64,000 nt of DNA from NCBI RefSeq assembly GCF_014280875.1, contig NZ_JACLAL010000005.1, positions 310,001-374,000 on the forward strand, written 5' to 3'. Each line of letters starts with the position of its first letter. Within the stretch, counting starts at the first letter, position 1. The translations under genes and the position numbers were made by a program. The notes under the pieces are model-generated. The model saw only the letters and a list, made by a program, of their open reading frames with translations, did no database searches and was not told where the DNA came from. This document shows positions 17,902 to 28,252 of this stretch, piece after piece. Origin of the DNA: Paenirhizobium daejeonense (GTDB taxonomy: Bacteria > Pseudomonadota > Alphaproteobacteria > Rhizobiales > Rhizobiaceae).

Positions 17902-18169
17902 GTCGTTTCCTCTTTGCCGTAACCTGAGAATCTGCGGAAAACTATCATGAACACCATAAAACCAACACACCACGTCCGGAAAATGGCGTCAGGTTGCGGG
18001 GTTCTGCCAAAGAAGGACTGGATATTCCACACCGCGCGATGTAACAGGTGGTCCCGACAACCAAGGTCATGTATTTGCCTCATTTGAACGACAGTTGACG
18101 GGCAACGGACCAGGGAGTGCCGCGGAGGGTCGCGGTCTCGATACCGGTTTTCAGGAGACGGATTAGGTT

Positions 18170-18805
18170 ATGATGTTCAAAGCAAGCAAAGTTACGCGGA
18201 CGGCCCTGTCTGCTCTGGTTCTGACGCTTGGCGCCGCTACGGTTCCGGCCGTCTCGCAGGCTCAGGAAGCGGCAGCTCCGGGCGCACCTTCAAAGTGGTT
18301 CAAGACCTGCACCAAGCAGGAAGATTCAGACGTCTGCGTGGTCCAGAACCAGCAGACGGCGCAGAACGGTCAGCTCATCACGGCTGTCGGCCTGATCTCG
18401 ATCGAAGGCAAGGTCAATCGCAAGCTTTTGCAGGTTACCGTTCCCTCGGCACGTCTGATCCCCCCGGGTATCATGATGCAGATCGATGGCGCCAAGGGCA
18501 CCAAGCTCGACTACACGGTCTGCCTGCCGGATCGCTGCACCGCTGAAATTCCGCTGACGGACGCGCTGATCGCCAGCCTCAAGAAGGGCAACGAAGTTGT
18601 CTTTACCTCGATCAACTTCCGTCGCGCCCCGAACCCGATCAAGATCGCGCTCGAAGGCTTCACTGGCGCCTATGACGGCGAGGCGATGACCCAGTCGCAG
18701 GCCGAAGAACGCCAGCGTCTGCTGCAGGAAGCAATGCAGAAGAAGCAGGAAGAGCGTAACAAGGCAATCAACGACGCCCAGAATGCTGCCAAGCAGGGCC
18801 AATAA
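18170..18805 (+). CDS. ialB: Invasion-associated locus B (IalB) family protein
   Basis: 211 residues with a signal peptide ending near VSQAQ (about residue 32). The IalB domain carries the usual cysteine pairs (FKTCTKQEDSDVCVV; VCLPDRC). The C-terminal end is a charged Gln/Glu/Lys-rich helix (residues ~170-211). Named for Bartonella erythrocyte invasion, but the family is widespread in rhizobia where its envelope role is unknown. Divergent from the peptide-binding gene; a clean terminator follows. Confidence 0.9.
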   Translation: MMFKASKVTRTALSALVLTLGAATVPAVSQAQEAAAPGAPSKWFKTCTKQEDSDVCVVQNQQTAQNGQLITAVGLISIEGKVNRKLLQVTVPSARLIPPGIMMQIDGAKGTKLDYTVCLPDRCTAEIPLTDALIASLKKGNEVVFTSINFRRAPNPIKIALEGFTGAYDGEAMTQSQAEERQRLLQEAMQKKQEERNKAINDAQNAAKQGQ

Positions 18806-18830
18806 GCCCTGATATTCTGGTTGGATATGA

Positions 18831-18862
18831 GAAAGGCCCGCTCGCACGGGCCTTTCGCTCTT
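18831..18862 (+). terminator. Rho-independent terminator of ialB
   Basis: GAAAGGCCCG (18831-18840) and CGGGCCTTTC (18847-18856) form a 10-bp stem with a 6-nt loop, followed by GCTCTTT. It also lies beyond the 3' end of the convergent hspQ gene. Confidence 0.85.
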
Positions 18863-18900
18863 TAAGAGGGTTGTAACCCGACTTCGCCATCGACATATCG

Positions 18901-19230
18901 TCAGTGCGCGAAGTTCTGCCTGGGGCGGTAGCGTCCGGCCTGTTCCTGGACGAAAATCTGTTGCACATGGGGATTGCGCAACGGCTCGTCGCTATTGTCA
19001 GGCTCCAGATTCTGTTCCGAGACATAGGCAACATATTCGGTGTCGGCGTTTTCCGCGAGCAAGTGATAGAAGGGTTGATCCTTGCTCGGGCGCACTTCCG
19101 CCGGAATGGCGTTCCACCATTCCTCGGTATTGGCAAACTCCGGATCCACATCGAACACGACGCCGCGGAACGGAAAGACCTTATGGCGGACGACTTCCCC
19201 GATACCAAATTTAGCGTTTCGTTGTTTCAT
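18901..19230 (-). CDS. hspQ: HspQ heat-shock protein
   Basis: 109 residues, matching the family length. YccV/HspQ-type sequence throughout: KFGIGEVVRHKVFPFRGVVFD trimmed core, YHLLAENADTEYVAYVSEQN. In enterobacteria HspQ binds DnaA and is an adaptor/specificity factor for Lon; the same is assumed here. No sigma-32-type promoter was identified. Convergent with ialB. Confidence 0.92.
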   Translation of the reverse strand: MKQRNAKFGIGEVVRHKVFPFRGVVFDVDPEFANTEEWWNAIPAEVRPSKDQPFYHLLAENADTEYVAYVSEQNLEPDNSDEPLRNPHVQQIFVQEQAGRYRPRQNFAH

Positions 19231-19304
19231 GGCTCCACTTCCTTTCTATTAATATCTGGGGAGAAATGGAGCGGATATCAAGTCCCTGAGGCATGGGCCT
19301 GCAG

Positions 19305-20234
19305 TCAGGCGGATTTGAAGCTGCTCGCACGCCGCGGTGCGGTTGCAAGGATTACTCCGCCGATCACGAGCACGATGCCGACTGCGTGGTAGATCTCAAA
19401 AATCTCTCCCAGAAAGACGACCGCCATCAGGATCGACATCGGTGGCATCAGGTAGAGTGTAATGCCGGCGACCGCAGGACCGAAAGCACGCACGGTATGG
19501 GTGAAGCAGTAGAAAGCGGCGAGCGAGGCGAAAGCGATGATGCCCGCAAGCTTCGTCCAGTCGCTCAGGCTGTCGGGAAGCGGCCCGCCTTTCAGCGCCT
19601 CGTACAGGGCAGGTGGAGCCAGCACCAGCGCGCCGGATAAGGCCAGAAGACCGAACAGGGGTAAAGGCGGCATGGCTCTTGCGGCTGGGTGGCGCAGCAG
19701 TAGCGAATAAATGGCGAAGGCGATCGCCGCCACAAGAATGCCGAGGTCCCCGAGGTTGAAGGTAAAGTGCAGCAAGGCGTTCATGTCACCCTTGAGCACG
19801 ATCGCGGTTACGCCGGCAAAGGCGATCAGCATGCCCGCAAGCTCGCCCCGGCTCATCTTGCGGCCATGAAGAAGCCATTGCAGAAGAATGATGAAGAGCG
19901 AAGACGTGGTGTAGATCAAAGTCGCGTTCGATGCCGTCGTCAGAGTGAGCGCCCAGTACACGAATCCGCCGCAGATCCCCATGCCTAGAAAGCCCAGAAG
20001 CAGCCAGAGGCCTTTGTTGCCATGCACGAAGGCGAGGCAGAGATTACGTTCGGCATAGACGAATGGAAACATGATGGCCGCCGAGCCAGCCCAACGCAGG
20101 AAGGCGGTGATGAAGGGTGCGATATCACCCGTGATCCCACGTCCGAAGATCAGGTTGGTGGAGAAGAATATCGGCGTCAGCAGGAATAGAAACCAATCTG
20201 CTGGCTTTACTGCATGCGCTTCCGGGATGGACAT
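19305..20234 (-). CDS. EamA/DMT-family transporter
   Basis: 309 residues from ATG 20234; the open frame continues 37 codons upstream without conserved sequence. About ten membrane spans in two EamA halves (IFFSTNLIFGRGI in the first, YCFTHTVRAFGPAVAGITLY in the second). A second member of the superfamily in this window but not a close copy of the 14308 gene. Substrate unknown. It stops 74 bp from the hspQ start. Confidence 0.85.
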   Translation of the reverse strand: MSIPEAHAVKPADWFLFLLTPIFFSTNLIFGRGITGDIAPFITAFLRWAGSAAIMFPFVYAERNLCLAFVHGNKGLWLLLGFLGMGICGGFVYWALTLTTASNATLIYTTSSLFIILLQWLLHGRKMSRGELAGMLIAFAGVTAIVLKGDMNALLHFTFNLGDLGILVAAIAFAIYSLLLRHPAARAMPPLPLFGLLALSGALVLAPPALYEALKGGPLPDSLSDWTKLAGIIAFASLAAFYCFTHTVRAFGPAVAGITLYLMPPMSILMAVVFLGEIFEIYHAVGIVLVIGGVILATAPRRASSFKSA

Positions 20235-20490
20235 GAAATACACCGGTGTTGAGGATCTGTTGGGGCGAGGTCGCGCTTCCCATGGCGCGCAATCTGGCGA
20301 GACTACAAAGAGTGTGCCGGATTGGAAAGCGCCGAGCACTGACAAATCTCCCCGACCGCCAAGCTTGCAAGGGCTGGCAATTCACGCTACCCAACGGGCA
20401 ACACGCCGGTCATGGAGCTCGCTTCGAAGCCTTTCAGGCGATGTGATCTCTCATTTCACCCGCCGGATCACGGTCAAGCCGGGAGATATC

Positions 20491-21552
20491 GTGAGCAATC
20501 AGTGGGGCAGGGACAGTCAGTCCGTTTCGGCGCGCAGTGCGTCGACAGCGCGTGTAGTTCTCGCCCTGGTGCTGGGACTCGCGCTCGGCGGTATCGTCGG
20601 CTATGGCTATCTGCGTTATACGTCTGGCGATGCAGTCTCCCGACTGGCCGCGGTGGAGCAGCGCAATTCCGAGCTTGCGGGAGAGCTGGCGGATACAAGG
20701 AAAAAGCTCGGCCAAGCCATTTCTGCACAACAGAACAGTGAAGCCGACGCCAGGCCCGCCGAAAGCGATGCCGCGGAACTGCAGAAGAAGCTGGACCTAC
20801 AGCGGTCAGAACTCGACGCCATGGCCGAGGAGGTCGCACGCATCAGCGACACTCTGCAGGCGGAAAGGGATCACTCAACCAGTCTGTCGCAGGAACTCGA
20901 TGGCGAGCGAAACAAGGTGCGTTCGCAGGCCACGGCGATCATCGAGGCGGAGAAGGACGCGAAGGTCGCGCGCGCCGAGGCTGATGTCGCAATAGCCGAT
21001 CTTCAGGCGAGACTGGCTGCGCAGCAGGGCAGCGGGCTGCGGGAAGTTGAACGTCTCCGTAGCGAGGAAGTATCGAGTCTCAACGGACAGATTACTGAAC
21101 TCCGCGAGAAGGTTGCTGCCAGCGAGGCGGATGCCGCCACGGCACAGTCGCAAACGCAGTCGCTTGAGAAGGCCCTGGGAGAGGCAAGAGTCGACGTCTC
21201 CGACTTGCGGTCCGCACTTGGCGCAGAACGGCAGAAGAATGCGGTGCTGACAGAGGAACTGGAGCGATTGAAGCGCAATACGGTCAGTTCCTCAGCTACA
21301 ACCGAGCCGCAGACGTCCCCGGCCGCCACCGAGAAGCCATCCACCGGGGAAGCCACGCGGGACGTGGCGCTTGTGGATAAGGTTCTCGCCAGCACGCCGG
21401 GCATCGATCGGCTGACGTCCGAGAACCGGCAGCGTCTGCGGGATATGCTGGTTTCAGGCCAGTGCGTGACGACAGGTCTCCGGGCGGTCTTTCCAAGTGT
21501 TCCGGTCGTGACGCTTCGAAATCTGATACGCGATCTGAAAAGTGACTGTTGA
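20491..21552 (+). CDS. Membrane-anchored coiled-coil protein of unknown function
   Basis: 353 residues from GTG 20491, with GGGAG 5 nt upstream; a long open frame upstream is not conserved-looking. Layout: short cytoplasmic head, one membrane span (about residues 20-40, LALVLGLALGGIVGYGYL), a coiled coil of ~200 residues rich in Glu/Lys/Gln/Ala heptads, a Thr/Pro/Ser-rich linker, and a compact C-terminal domain of ~60 residues with two Cys (VSGQCVTTGL; KSDC at the end). No family recognised. The TAXI-type binding protein starts 18 bp later, so the two are probably one operon. Confidence 0.8.
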   Translation: MSNQWGRDSQSVSARSASTARVVLALVLGLALGGIVGYGYLRYTSGDAVSRLAAVEQRNSELAGELADTRKKLGQAISAQQNSEADARPAESDAAELQKKLDLQRSELDAMAEEVARISDTLQAERDHSTSLSQELDGERNKVRSQATAIIEAEKDAKVARAEADVAIADLQARLAAQQGSGLREVERLRSEEVSSLNGQITELREKVAASEADAATAQSQTQSLEKALGEARVDVSDLRSALGAERQKNAVLTEELERLKRNTVSSSATTEPQTSPAATEKPSTGEATRDVALVDKVLASTPGIDRLTSENRQRLRDMLVSGQCVTTGLRAVFPSVPVVTLRNLIRDLKSDC

Positions 21553-21570
21553 AAGAGGGGAGTTGTGTCA

Positions 21571-22611
21571 ATGGTATCGAGACTGTCTGCAATTCTTGGT
21601 GCCGTGGCGATATCGCTTGTCGCGGGGGCGGCCTCCGCGGACACCTTCGAACGTAACATCATGACCGGTGGGCCGAGCGGAACCTATATCCGCATCGGCC
21701 GCGACATCGCCGCGCTAGGCGCGAGCTGCGGCATGAACCTCACTGTCGTGGAAAGCGCGGGGTCGCTGGAAAACTTCGTCGGCGTCCGCAATCGCAGCAA
21801 CACCCAGTTCGGTATCGTTCAGAGCGACGTTCTCGAATATCTGAAGACCTTCGAGGCTAACGATCCCGAAGTGCAGCAGGCGGTGCGTGGCGTGCGCATC
21901 ATGTTCCCGCTCTATAATGAAGAAGTACACGTCCTCGCCCGAACGGACATCGCCGATCTCAAGGGGCTTGCCGGTCGCAGGATCGCCATCGGCAAGGCGG
22001 ATAGCGGTACATATCTTACCGCGACGTTGATGCTGGACATCCTTCAGGTGAAGGCCGACGAGCGCTTGACCATCAATCCGGACGAAGCGCTGCCGAAACT
22101 TCTTTCCGGCGAGATCGATGCGCTCTTCTACGTCGCCGGTGCGCCGGCACAACTATTCGCCAATACGGCGATCGACTCAGCCAGGTTCCATCTTCTGCCG
22201 ATCAAGGACACGCCACTTCTCGCGACCTACACGCCGGTCACCGTCCCCGCGGCCACCTACAGTTTCCAGCAACAGCCCGTCGATCTGGTCGCGGTGAAGG
22301 CTGTGCTGATGACCTACGACTATGATCCGAAGAAGAATGCCTACCATCGTGACAGTTGCCGCTCAGTGTCCGATTTCTCAAACCTTATCCTGAATGGCTT
22401 GCCCAAGCTGGAAGAGACCGGTCATCCGAAATGGAAGTCGGTAGACCTGAGCGCGCTGCCGCCGGGCTGGCAGGTCGGAAGCTGTGTGAAAGTCGGGATG
22501 GCACTCGATTACAAGCCCAATTGCATGGTTCCCGCGCCGCCGGTTCCAAAGGCTCCGGATGCCAATGAGGAATACCTCAATCTCCTCAAGCAGCGTCTCA
22601 AGAAGCAGTGA
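21571..22611 (+). CDS. TAXI-family TRAP solute-binding protein (orphan)
   Basis: 346 residues from ATG 21571 (GAGGGGAG upstream at good spacing; GTG 21565 is too close to it). Signal peptide ends near AASA-DT. TAXI features: GGPSGTYIRIGRDIA, GIVQSDVLEYL, GRRIAIGKADSGTY. Such proteins feed tripartite TRAP importers, but no DctM/DctQ-type gene is nearby. The C-terminal part has a Pro-rich stretch (PAPPVPKAP) after cysteines. Likely translated with the upstream coiled-coil gene. Confidence 0.87.
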   Translation: MVSRLSAILGAVAISLVAGAASADTFERNIMTGGPSGTYIRIGRDIAALGASCGMNLTVVESAGSLENFVGVRNRSNTQFGIVQSDVLEYLKTFEANDPEVQQAVRGVRIMFPLYNEEVHVLARTDIADLKGLAGRRIAIGKADSGTYLTATLMLDILQVKADERLTINPDEALPKLLSGEIDALFYVAGAPAQLFANTAIDSARFHLLPIKDTPLLATYTPVTVPAATYSFQQQPVDLVAVKAVLMTYDYDPKKNAYHRDSCRSVSDFSNLILNGLPKLEETGHPKWKSVDLSALPPGWQVGSCVKVGMALDYKPNCMVPAPPVPKAPDANEEYLNLLKQRLKKQ

Positions 22612-22642
22612 CAAGAACTGGAGCGCCGTGCGTCCATTTGGA

Positions 22643-22680
22643 AAAAGGCGGCGGTTCGAATGAACCGCCGCCTTTTCCTT
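22643..22680. terminator. Bidirectional terminator between the TAXI gene and glnA
   Basis: AAAAGGCGGCGGTTC (22643-22657) and GAACCGCCGCCTTTT (22662-22676) form a perfect 15-bp stem with a GAAT loop, A-rich on one side and T-rich on the other. It serves two convergent genes. Confidence 0.9.
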
Positions 22681-22720
22681 TACAGGTTGCCCGCCTGCAT
22701 CGCGCAGACGGGCAAATTGA

Positions 22721-24130
22721 TCAGACCGAGTAATACATGTCGTACTCGACCGGATGCGGGGTCATTTCGAAACGCATGACTTCCTGCATCTTCAGTTCGA
22801 TGAAGGCATCGATCTGGTCGTCGTCGAAAACGCCGCCGGCGGTCAGGAACTTGCGGTCCTTGTCCAGACTTTCCAAAGCTTCGCGCAGCGAGCCGCAAAC
22901 CGTTGGGATCTTCTTCAGTTCCTTCGGCGGCAGATCATAGAGATCCTTGTCCATGGCCTTGCCCGGATGGATCTTGTTCTTGATGCCGTCAAGGCCTGCC
23001 ATCAGCATGGCGGCGAAACCGAGATAGGGGTTTGCAGTCGGGTCGGGGAAGCGGATTTCGACGCGCTTTGCCTTCGGGTTCGAGCCGAACGGAATGCGGC
23101 ACGAAGCGGAGCGGTTGCGGGCGGAATAGGCGAGCAGAACCGGAGCTTCATAGCCCGGGACCAGTCGCTTGTAAGAGTTGGTCGACGGGTTGGTGAAGGC
23201 GTTGATCGCCTTGGCATGCTTGATGATACCGCCGATGTAGTAGAGGCAGCTTTCAGACAGGCCTGCATATTCGTCGCCGGCGAAGGTCGGCTTGCCGTCC
23301 TTCCAGATCGACATGTGAACGTGCATGCCCGAGCCGTTATCGCCGAAGATCGGCTTCGGCATGAAGGTTGCGGTCTTGCCGTATGCGTTCGCGACCTGAT
23401 GGACCACATACTTGTAGATCTGCATCTTGTCGGCGTTGCGAACCAGCGCGTCGAACTTGATGCCGAGTTCGTGCTGGGCAGCAGCCACTTCGTGGTGATG
23501 CTTTTCGACGACGACGCCCATCTCGGTCAGAACCGTCAGCATCTCGGAACGCATGTCCTGGCAGCTGTCGATCGGCGGAACCGGGAAGTAGCCACCCTTG
23601 ACGCGCGGACGGTGACCGAGGTTGCCGGTCTCGTAATCGGTGTCGTCGTTGGACGGCAGCTCGGTCGAGTCGAGCTTGAAGCCGGTGTTGTATGGGTCGG
23701 CCTTGTACTTGACGTCGTCGAAGATGAAGAATTCAGCTTCCGGGCCAACAAAGATGGTGTCGCCGATACCCGATGCCTTCAGATAGGCCTCAGCCTTCTT
23801 GGCGGTGCCGCGTGGGTCGCGGTTATAGGCCTCGCCGGAAACCGGGTCGAGAATGTCGCAGATGATGACCATGGTCGACTGCGCGAAGAAGGGGTCCATG
23901 TGGACCGTATCCGTGTCAGGCATGAGCACCATGTCGGACTCGTTGATCGCCTTCCAGCCGCCGATCGAGGAACCGTCGAACATGACGCCGTCCGCGAACA
24001 TGTCTTCATCGACGCACGATACGTCCATCGTCACATGCTGCAGCTTGCCCTTTGGATCGGTGAAGCGCAGATCGACGAACTTGACGTCGTTGTCCCTGAT
24101 TTGTTTCAGAATTTCATTTGCGGTCGTCAT
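22721..24130 (-). CDS. glnA: Glutamine synthetase type I
   Basis: 469 residues, the normal GSI length. Visible: the metal/nucleotide block [14 protein letters not shown], the signature [15 protein letters not shown], the glutamate-site loop [14 protein letters not shown], and the adenylylation tyrosine in [11 protein letters not shown], so activity should be adjusted by GlnE. Makes glutamine from glutamate, ammonia and ATP as a dodecamer. glnB lies 60 bp upstream on the same strand and shares its sigma-54 promoter. Confidence 0.98.
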   Translation of the reverse strand: MTTANEILKQIRDNDVKFVDLRFTDPKGKLQHVTMDVSCVDEDMFADGVMFDGSSIGGWKAINESDMVLMPDTDTVHMDPFFAQSTMVIICDILDPVSGEAYNRDPRGTAKKAEAYLKASGIGDTIFVGPEAEFFIFDDVKYKADPYNTGFKLDSTELPSNDDTDYETGNLGHRPRVKGGYFPVPPIDSCQDMRSEMLTVLTEMGVVVEKHHHEVAAAQHELGIKFDALVRNADKMQIYKYVVHQVANAYGKTATFMPKPIFGDNGSGMHVHMSIWKDGKPTFAGDEYAGLSESCLYYIGGIIKHAKAINAFTNPSTNSYKRLVPGYEAPVLLAYSARNRSASCRIPFGSNPKAKRVEIRFPDPTANPYLGFAAMLMAGLDGIKNKIHPGKAMDKDLYDLPPKELKKIPTVCGSLREALESLDKDRKFLTAGGVFDDDQIDAFIELKMQEVMRFEMTPHPVEYDMYYSV

Positions 24131-24190
24131 TTTTCGAATTCCTTGAGTGAGATGACGATATTACAACCCGGCCCGAGGGCTGGGACATTG

Positions 24191-24565
<375 letters not shown>

Positions 24566-24588
24566 TCACTCCCGCTCGCCCAGTCTGA

Positions 24589-24604
24589 TGCACGTAACGT
24601 GCCA
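24589..24604 (-). promoter_or_regulatory. Sigma-54 promoter of glnBA
   Basis: On the minus strand the site reads TGGCACG-TTAC-GTGCA, matching the sigma-54 consensus (TGGCACG-N4-TTGCW) at all but one of the core bases with exact GG-to-GC spacing. The start of transcription would fall near 24578, about 50 nt before glnB. The site overlaps a perfect dyad GCACGTAACGTGC. NtrC binding sites upstream were not identified with confidence. Confidence 0.75.
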
Positions 24605-24875
24605 GTTTGGATAGCGATTTTGGGAAAAACTCCCGATTTCCTGCGCTCCTGAGCGAAATCTTGCGCAATGCCGGGCAAAATACCAGCCCATTTGCGTGTA
24701 ATTCTGTTATTTTCTTTCGGAATTTTGGTCGCAATCGTTTCGGCATCAAATGGCATGATGATTAAATATGCAGTTCTAAAAGAGTAAAAAATAGTCATTT
24801 GATTAAAGTTGAGGCAATTCGCTCTGGCTGCTTGGTATGGTTTTCGGGATGCATGGAATCTGCTTTGATAAGTGC

Positions 24876-26453
24876 ATGGAAAATGAGCGTTACAGAAGCC
24901 TTCTGACACCGGCAGCGATGGCCGGGGCAGATGCTGCAGCCGCGGCCTCGGGGATCAATTCCTTCGGTCTCATGGAGAAAGCGGGCTGCGCGGTGGCGGC
25001 ATCGGCCCTTAAGCTTCATCCGGGCGCCCTTCGTTTCGTCGTTCTTTGCGGGCCGGGAAACAATGGCGGCGACGGCTATGTGGCTGCCCACGCCCTTCAG
25101 GAGGCAGGAGCCAATGTCGCCCTTTACCACCTCGGCGTTCCGCAGCGGTTAAAGGGGGACGCCGCAACAGCGCGGGCGCTTTGTCATGTGACGGGATCGC
25201 CTCTGGCCAACTATCTGCCTGATACGGGCGATGTCATTATCGATGCCATATTCGGTGCAGGGCTGGCGCGCGATGTCCCGCAGGAGGTTGCGGATATAAT
25301 TGCCAAGGTCGAGAGCGTCGGTGTACCGGTCATTGCGGTGGATCTTCCGTCAGGTCTCGATGGCCGGACGGGCAGAGTGCTTGGCGCAGCCTTTCGGGCA
25401 GGTCATACCGTGACATTCATGACCCGCAAGCCGGGTCATCTCCTGCTGCCGGGACGGCAGTTGTGTGGCGAGGTCGAGGTCTATGACATCGGCATTCCCT
25501 GGCGCATCGTCAGCCAGCATACGGATGGCGTGTTCGCGAACACTCCGGCTGCCTGGGCTTCGGCGCTTCCGTCTCTCTCTGCGGATGCCCACAAATTCCG
25601 GCGCGGTCATCTCACCGTTTTTTCAGGCCCGGCGACGGCAACGGGCGCCGCGCGGCTTTCAGCCGAGGCGGGATTGAAGAGCGGAGCAGGGCTTGTGACG
25701 CTCGCATCTCCCGTGGAGGCGCTCGCTGTCAATGCCGCGCATTCCACCGCCGTCATGCTGAAACCGGTCGAGGACGCAGCCGCATTGGCGGAATATCTCG
25801 CCGACGAACGACGCACTGCTTTCGTGCTTGGCCCCGGTTTCGGTGTAGGGACGAAAGCCCGAACCTTTGCGCTCGCGCTGTGGAGCCGGCGGCTGGTGCT
25901 GGATGCCGATGGCATCACTTCGTTCCGTGAGGAACCGCAGGCACTGTTCGGTGCGTTTGAAAGCGGCGAAACCCGACTTGTTCTCACCCCGCACGAAGGC
26001 GAGTTTGCGCGGCTCTTTCCGGATATCGCCGCCGATGCGGGCATGAGCAAGATCGATATGGCGCTTGCCGCGGCGAAACGCGCCAATGCCGCCATCGTTT
26101 ACAAGGGCGCCGACACGGTGATTGCTGGCCCCGATGGCCGGGCGCTGGTCAACGAGAACGCGCCGCCATGGCTTGCCACCGCAGGCTCGGGTGACGTGCT
26201 GGCGGGTATCATCGGCGGACTGATGGCTCAGGCTGTTCCGGCCTTCGAGGCTGCTGCAGCTGGCGTCTGGCTGCATGGGGAGGCCGGAAGCCGGGCCGGG
26301 CAGGGAATGACCGCCGAGGATCTTCTTGCGGCGGTGCGGCCGCTGGAGCTTTTCCAGCAAAAGTATGCCACGGTTTTGCGTCCAGAAATGCGTAAACAAA
26401 AAGAGATGGAGAATTTTCGCGATTCGAAGAAAAGCGGAAATTCTCTAGAGTAG
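24876..26453 (+). CDS. nnr: Bifunctional NAD(P)H-hydrate epimerase/dehydratase
   Basis: 525 residues from ATG 24876 (24837 is an alternative). The N-terminal YjeF_N epimerase part (LLTPAAMAGADAAA, CGPGNNGGDGYVAAHAL) is followed by the C-terminal ADP/ATP-dependent dehydratase (TPHEGEFARLFPD, TAGSGDVLAGIIGGLMAQ). Repairs hydrated NADH and NADPH. The tail from about residue 505 is charged and not conserved. Its last 9 bases overlap the 3' end of the convergent Na/Pi cotransporter gene. The 346-bp gap to glnB upstream carries the glnB promoter; no clear nnr promoter was seen. Confidence 0.93.
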   Translation: MENERYRSLLTPAAMAGADAAAAASGINSFGLMEKAGCAVAASALKLHPGALRFVVLCGPGNNGGDGYVAAHALQEAGANVALYHLGVPQRLKGDAATARALCHVTGSPLANYLPDTGDVIIDAIFGAGLARDVPQEVADIIAKVESVGVPVIAVDLPSGLDGRTGRVLGAAFRAGHTVTFMTRKPGHLLLPGRQLCGEVEVYDIGIPWRIVSQHTDGVFANTPAAWASALPSLSADAHKFRRGHLTVFSGPATATGAARLSAEAGLKSGAGLVTLASPVEALAVNAAHSTAVMLKPVEDAAALAEYLADERRTAFVLGPGFGVGTKARTFALALWSRRLVLDADGITSFREEPQALFGAFESGETRLVLTPHEGEFARLFPDIAADAGMSKIDMALAAAKRANAAIVYKGADTVIAGPDGRALVNENAPPWLATAGSGDVLAGIIGGLMAQAVPAFEAAAAGVWLHGEAGSRAGQGMTAEDLLAAVRPLELFQQKYATVLRPEMRKQKEMENFRDSKKSGNSLE

Positions 26454-28091
26454 TCGGCTGTGCCTCAGAAGGCCTTCCTGCTCAAGCAGCGGATAGGCGA
26501 TCGAGGCAAACAGCGAGTTGATTTCCTTAAGGTCGCGCATGGTGTCGATGTGCAGGGAACTCGATTCGAAGCTTGCGGCGTTGCCGCTGCGAAGTCGCTG
26601 CAGATGCTGTTCCTCGCTGGTGCGCACGAGGTTACGCACGGCTTCCTTGCGGTCGACGAGTTGACGAGCGTGTTCGATGTCGCGATTGACGAGAAGGTTG
26701 AAGGCGAGGCGGGCGTTCTTCACCACTTCAATGTGCATCGCCGAGAGCTCTGTCCATCCTTCCGTTGAAAAGGCGGTATTGCGGTCGTGTTTCTTGCGGG
26801 CACGGGTCAGCATGTTCTGCGAGATGATGTCGGCTGCCTGCTCGATCTTGATCGTAGCGCCAAGCAGGTTCTGGCATTGCGCGGCCGATTGCTCGTCCAA
26901 TGCCGTTTGCGAAATGCGCGCGAGATAGAACTTGATGTCGCGATGGATCGCGTCGATCTCGTCGTCAAGCGCCTCGATCCGCTGCATCTTCTTTGGATCC
27001 CAATGTTCATAGAGTTCGAAGATCCAGTTCAGCATGACCTCCGTCTTTTCGCAGACGGTCAGAACCTCACGAGTGGCGTTGCTGATCGCCTGCCGCGGAT
27101 TGGCGAGGTCGGCCGGATTGAGCGCCGAAAGCCGTGTCTGCTCGCTGGTCTTGGCTGCGGGGGCTGCAAGCAGTCTTTCCAGCCACTTCGCCACGATGCC
27201 GCTGAACGGCAGGCCGAAGACAAGCACGGCGGCGTTGATGGCGAGGTGCACGTAAACGACCGCATCACCCGGTTGACTGGAGAAGCGCTCGGGATGAAGG
27301 ATCAGGGCATATTGCAGGGCCAGCGCGACGAGCGTTCCGAACCCGCGGATCGCCACATTGCCAAGCGGCACGACACGAGCGCTTCTTTCTGCATTTTTCG
27401 TCAGGATGGCACCGATCACGGCGGCACCGAAATTCGCGCCCAGTACCAGCGGAATGATCAGCGGCGGCGGCAGCAGATGCTTGTCTGCGAGCGAGGCGAA
27501 AAGCAGGATCGTCGCGACGCTGGAGTGGAAGGCCCAGGCGAGCAGCGCCGCAAGCAGAAAGGCCGTAATCCAGTCGCGCGAGAGGTAGTTGAAGATGATC
27601 GGCAGGATCTCGCTGCTGCGCAGCGGTTCCGAGGATTCTCCTATCAGGCGGAGCGAAAGCAGTAGAAGGCCAAGCCCGAACAGGATGCGGCCTGCCTGAC
27701 GCCAGTCGCGTGCTTCCGAAGCGCGAAAGGCGATTGTGCCCATCAACAGCAAGACCGGGATCAGCAAGGAGAGGTCATAGCGCAGGACTCTAACCACGAA
27801 GGCCGAACCGAGATCTGCGCCGAGCAGCGTGGCGATGCCGATGGCCGAACTGACATAGCCGCCAGCCACGAAGGAGGAAATGATCAGCGCGACCGCGGTC
27901 GCGCTTTGCAACGCAATCGCAAAGAAAAAGCCGGCAACGGCCGCCGTGACGCGATTGCCGAGCGCGAGCCGCAGCTTTTCCTTGAGAACATTGCCATAGG
28001 CACGCTCGATACCGGTCCGCACCATTCGCGTTGCCCACAGAAGCAGGGCGACCGCGCCGGCAAGATTGATGAAAACGGCAATGCCCGACAT
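26445..28091 (-). CDS. Na+/phosphate cotransporter family protein with PhoU-like domain
   Basis: 548 residues. The N-terminal ~300 residues are hydrophobic with the two Na_Pi_cotrans repeats (ALQSATAVALIISSFVAGG; LLAWAFHSSVATILLFASLA, each a QSS/QSA-type re-entrant loop). The C-terminal ~230 residues are helical and PhoU-like (NLLGATIKIEQAADIISQNM). NptA/YjbB-type phosphate transport or export is the family role. Convergent overlap with nnr by 9 bp. Confidence 0.88.
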   Translation of the reverse strand: MSGIAVFINLAGAVALLLWATRMVRTGIERAYGNVLKEKLRLALGNRVTAAVAGFFFAIALQSATAVALIISSFVAGGYVSSAIGIATLLGADLGSAFVVRVLRYDLSLLIPVLLLMGTIAFRASEARDWRQAGRILFGLGLLLLSLRLIGESSEPLRSSEILPIIFNYLSRDWITAFLLAALLAWAFHSSVATILLFASLADKHLLPPPLIIPLVLGANFGAAVIGAILTKNAERSARVVPLGNVAIRGFGTLVALALQYALILHPERFSSQPGDAVVYVHLAINAAVLVFGLPFSGIVAKWLERLLAAPAAKTSEQTRLSALNPADLANPRQAISNATREVLTVCEKTEVMLNWIFELYEHWDPKKMQRIEALDDEIDAIHRDIKFYLARISQTALDEQSAAQCQNLLGATIKIEQAADIISQNMLTRARKKHDRNTAFSTEGWTELSAMHIEVVKNARLAFNLLVNRDIEHARQLVDRKEAVRNLVRTSEEQHLQRLRSGNAASFESSSLHIDTMRDLKEINSLFASIAYPLLEQEGLLRHSRLL

Positions 28092-28252
28092 GATACCTCG
28101 ATGACAGAAGCGACAGCCGACGCCGCAACAGCGTATCGGCCAAAGAGCGCGAGTTTCAACCGTTTTAAGGTGAATGTGATCGTCTCTGCGACTGAACCTA
28201 GTCCAGATTCGCCATTGTCACAATTTGCCGCCGATTGGTGCCGTTCAAGGCT

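Noticed and set aside
24630..24700. NtrC binding sites upstream of the glnB promoter
   Set aside because: Only weak partial matches such as TTGCGCAATGCCGGGCAA; not strong enough to list.
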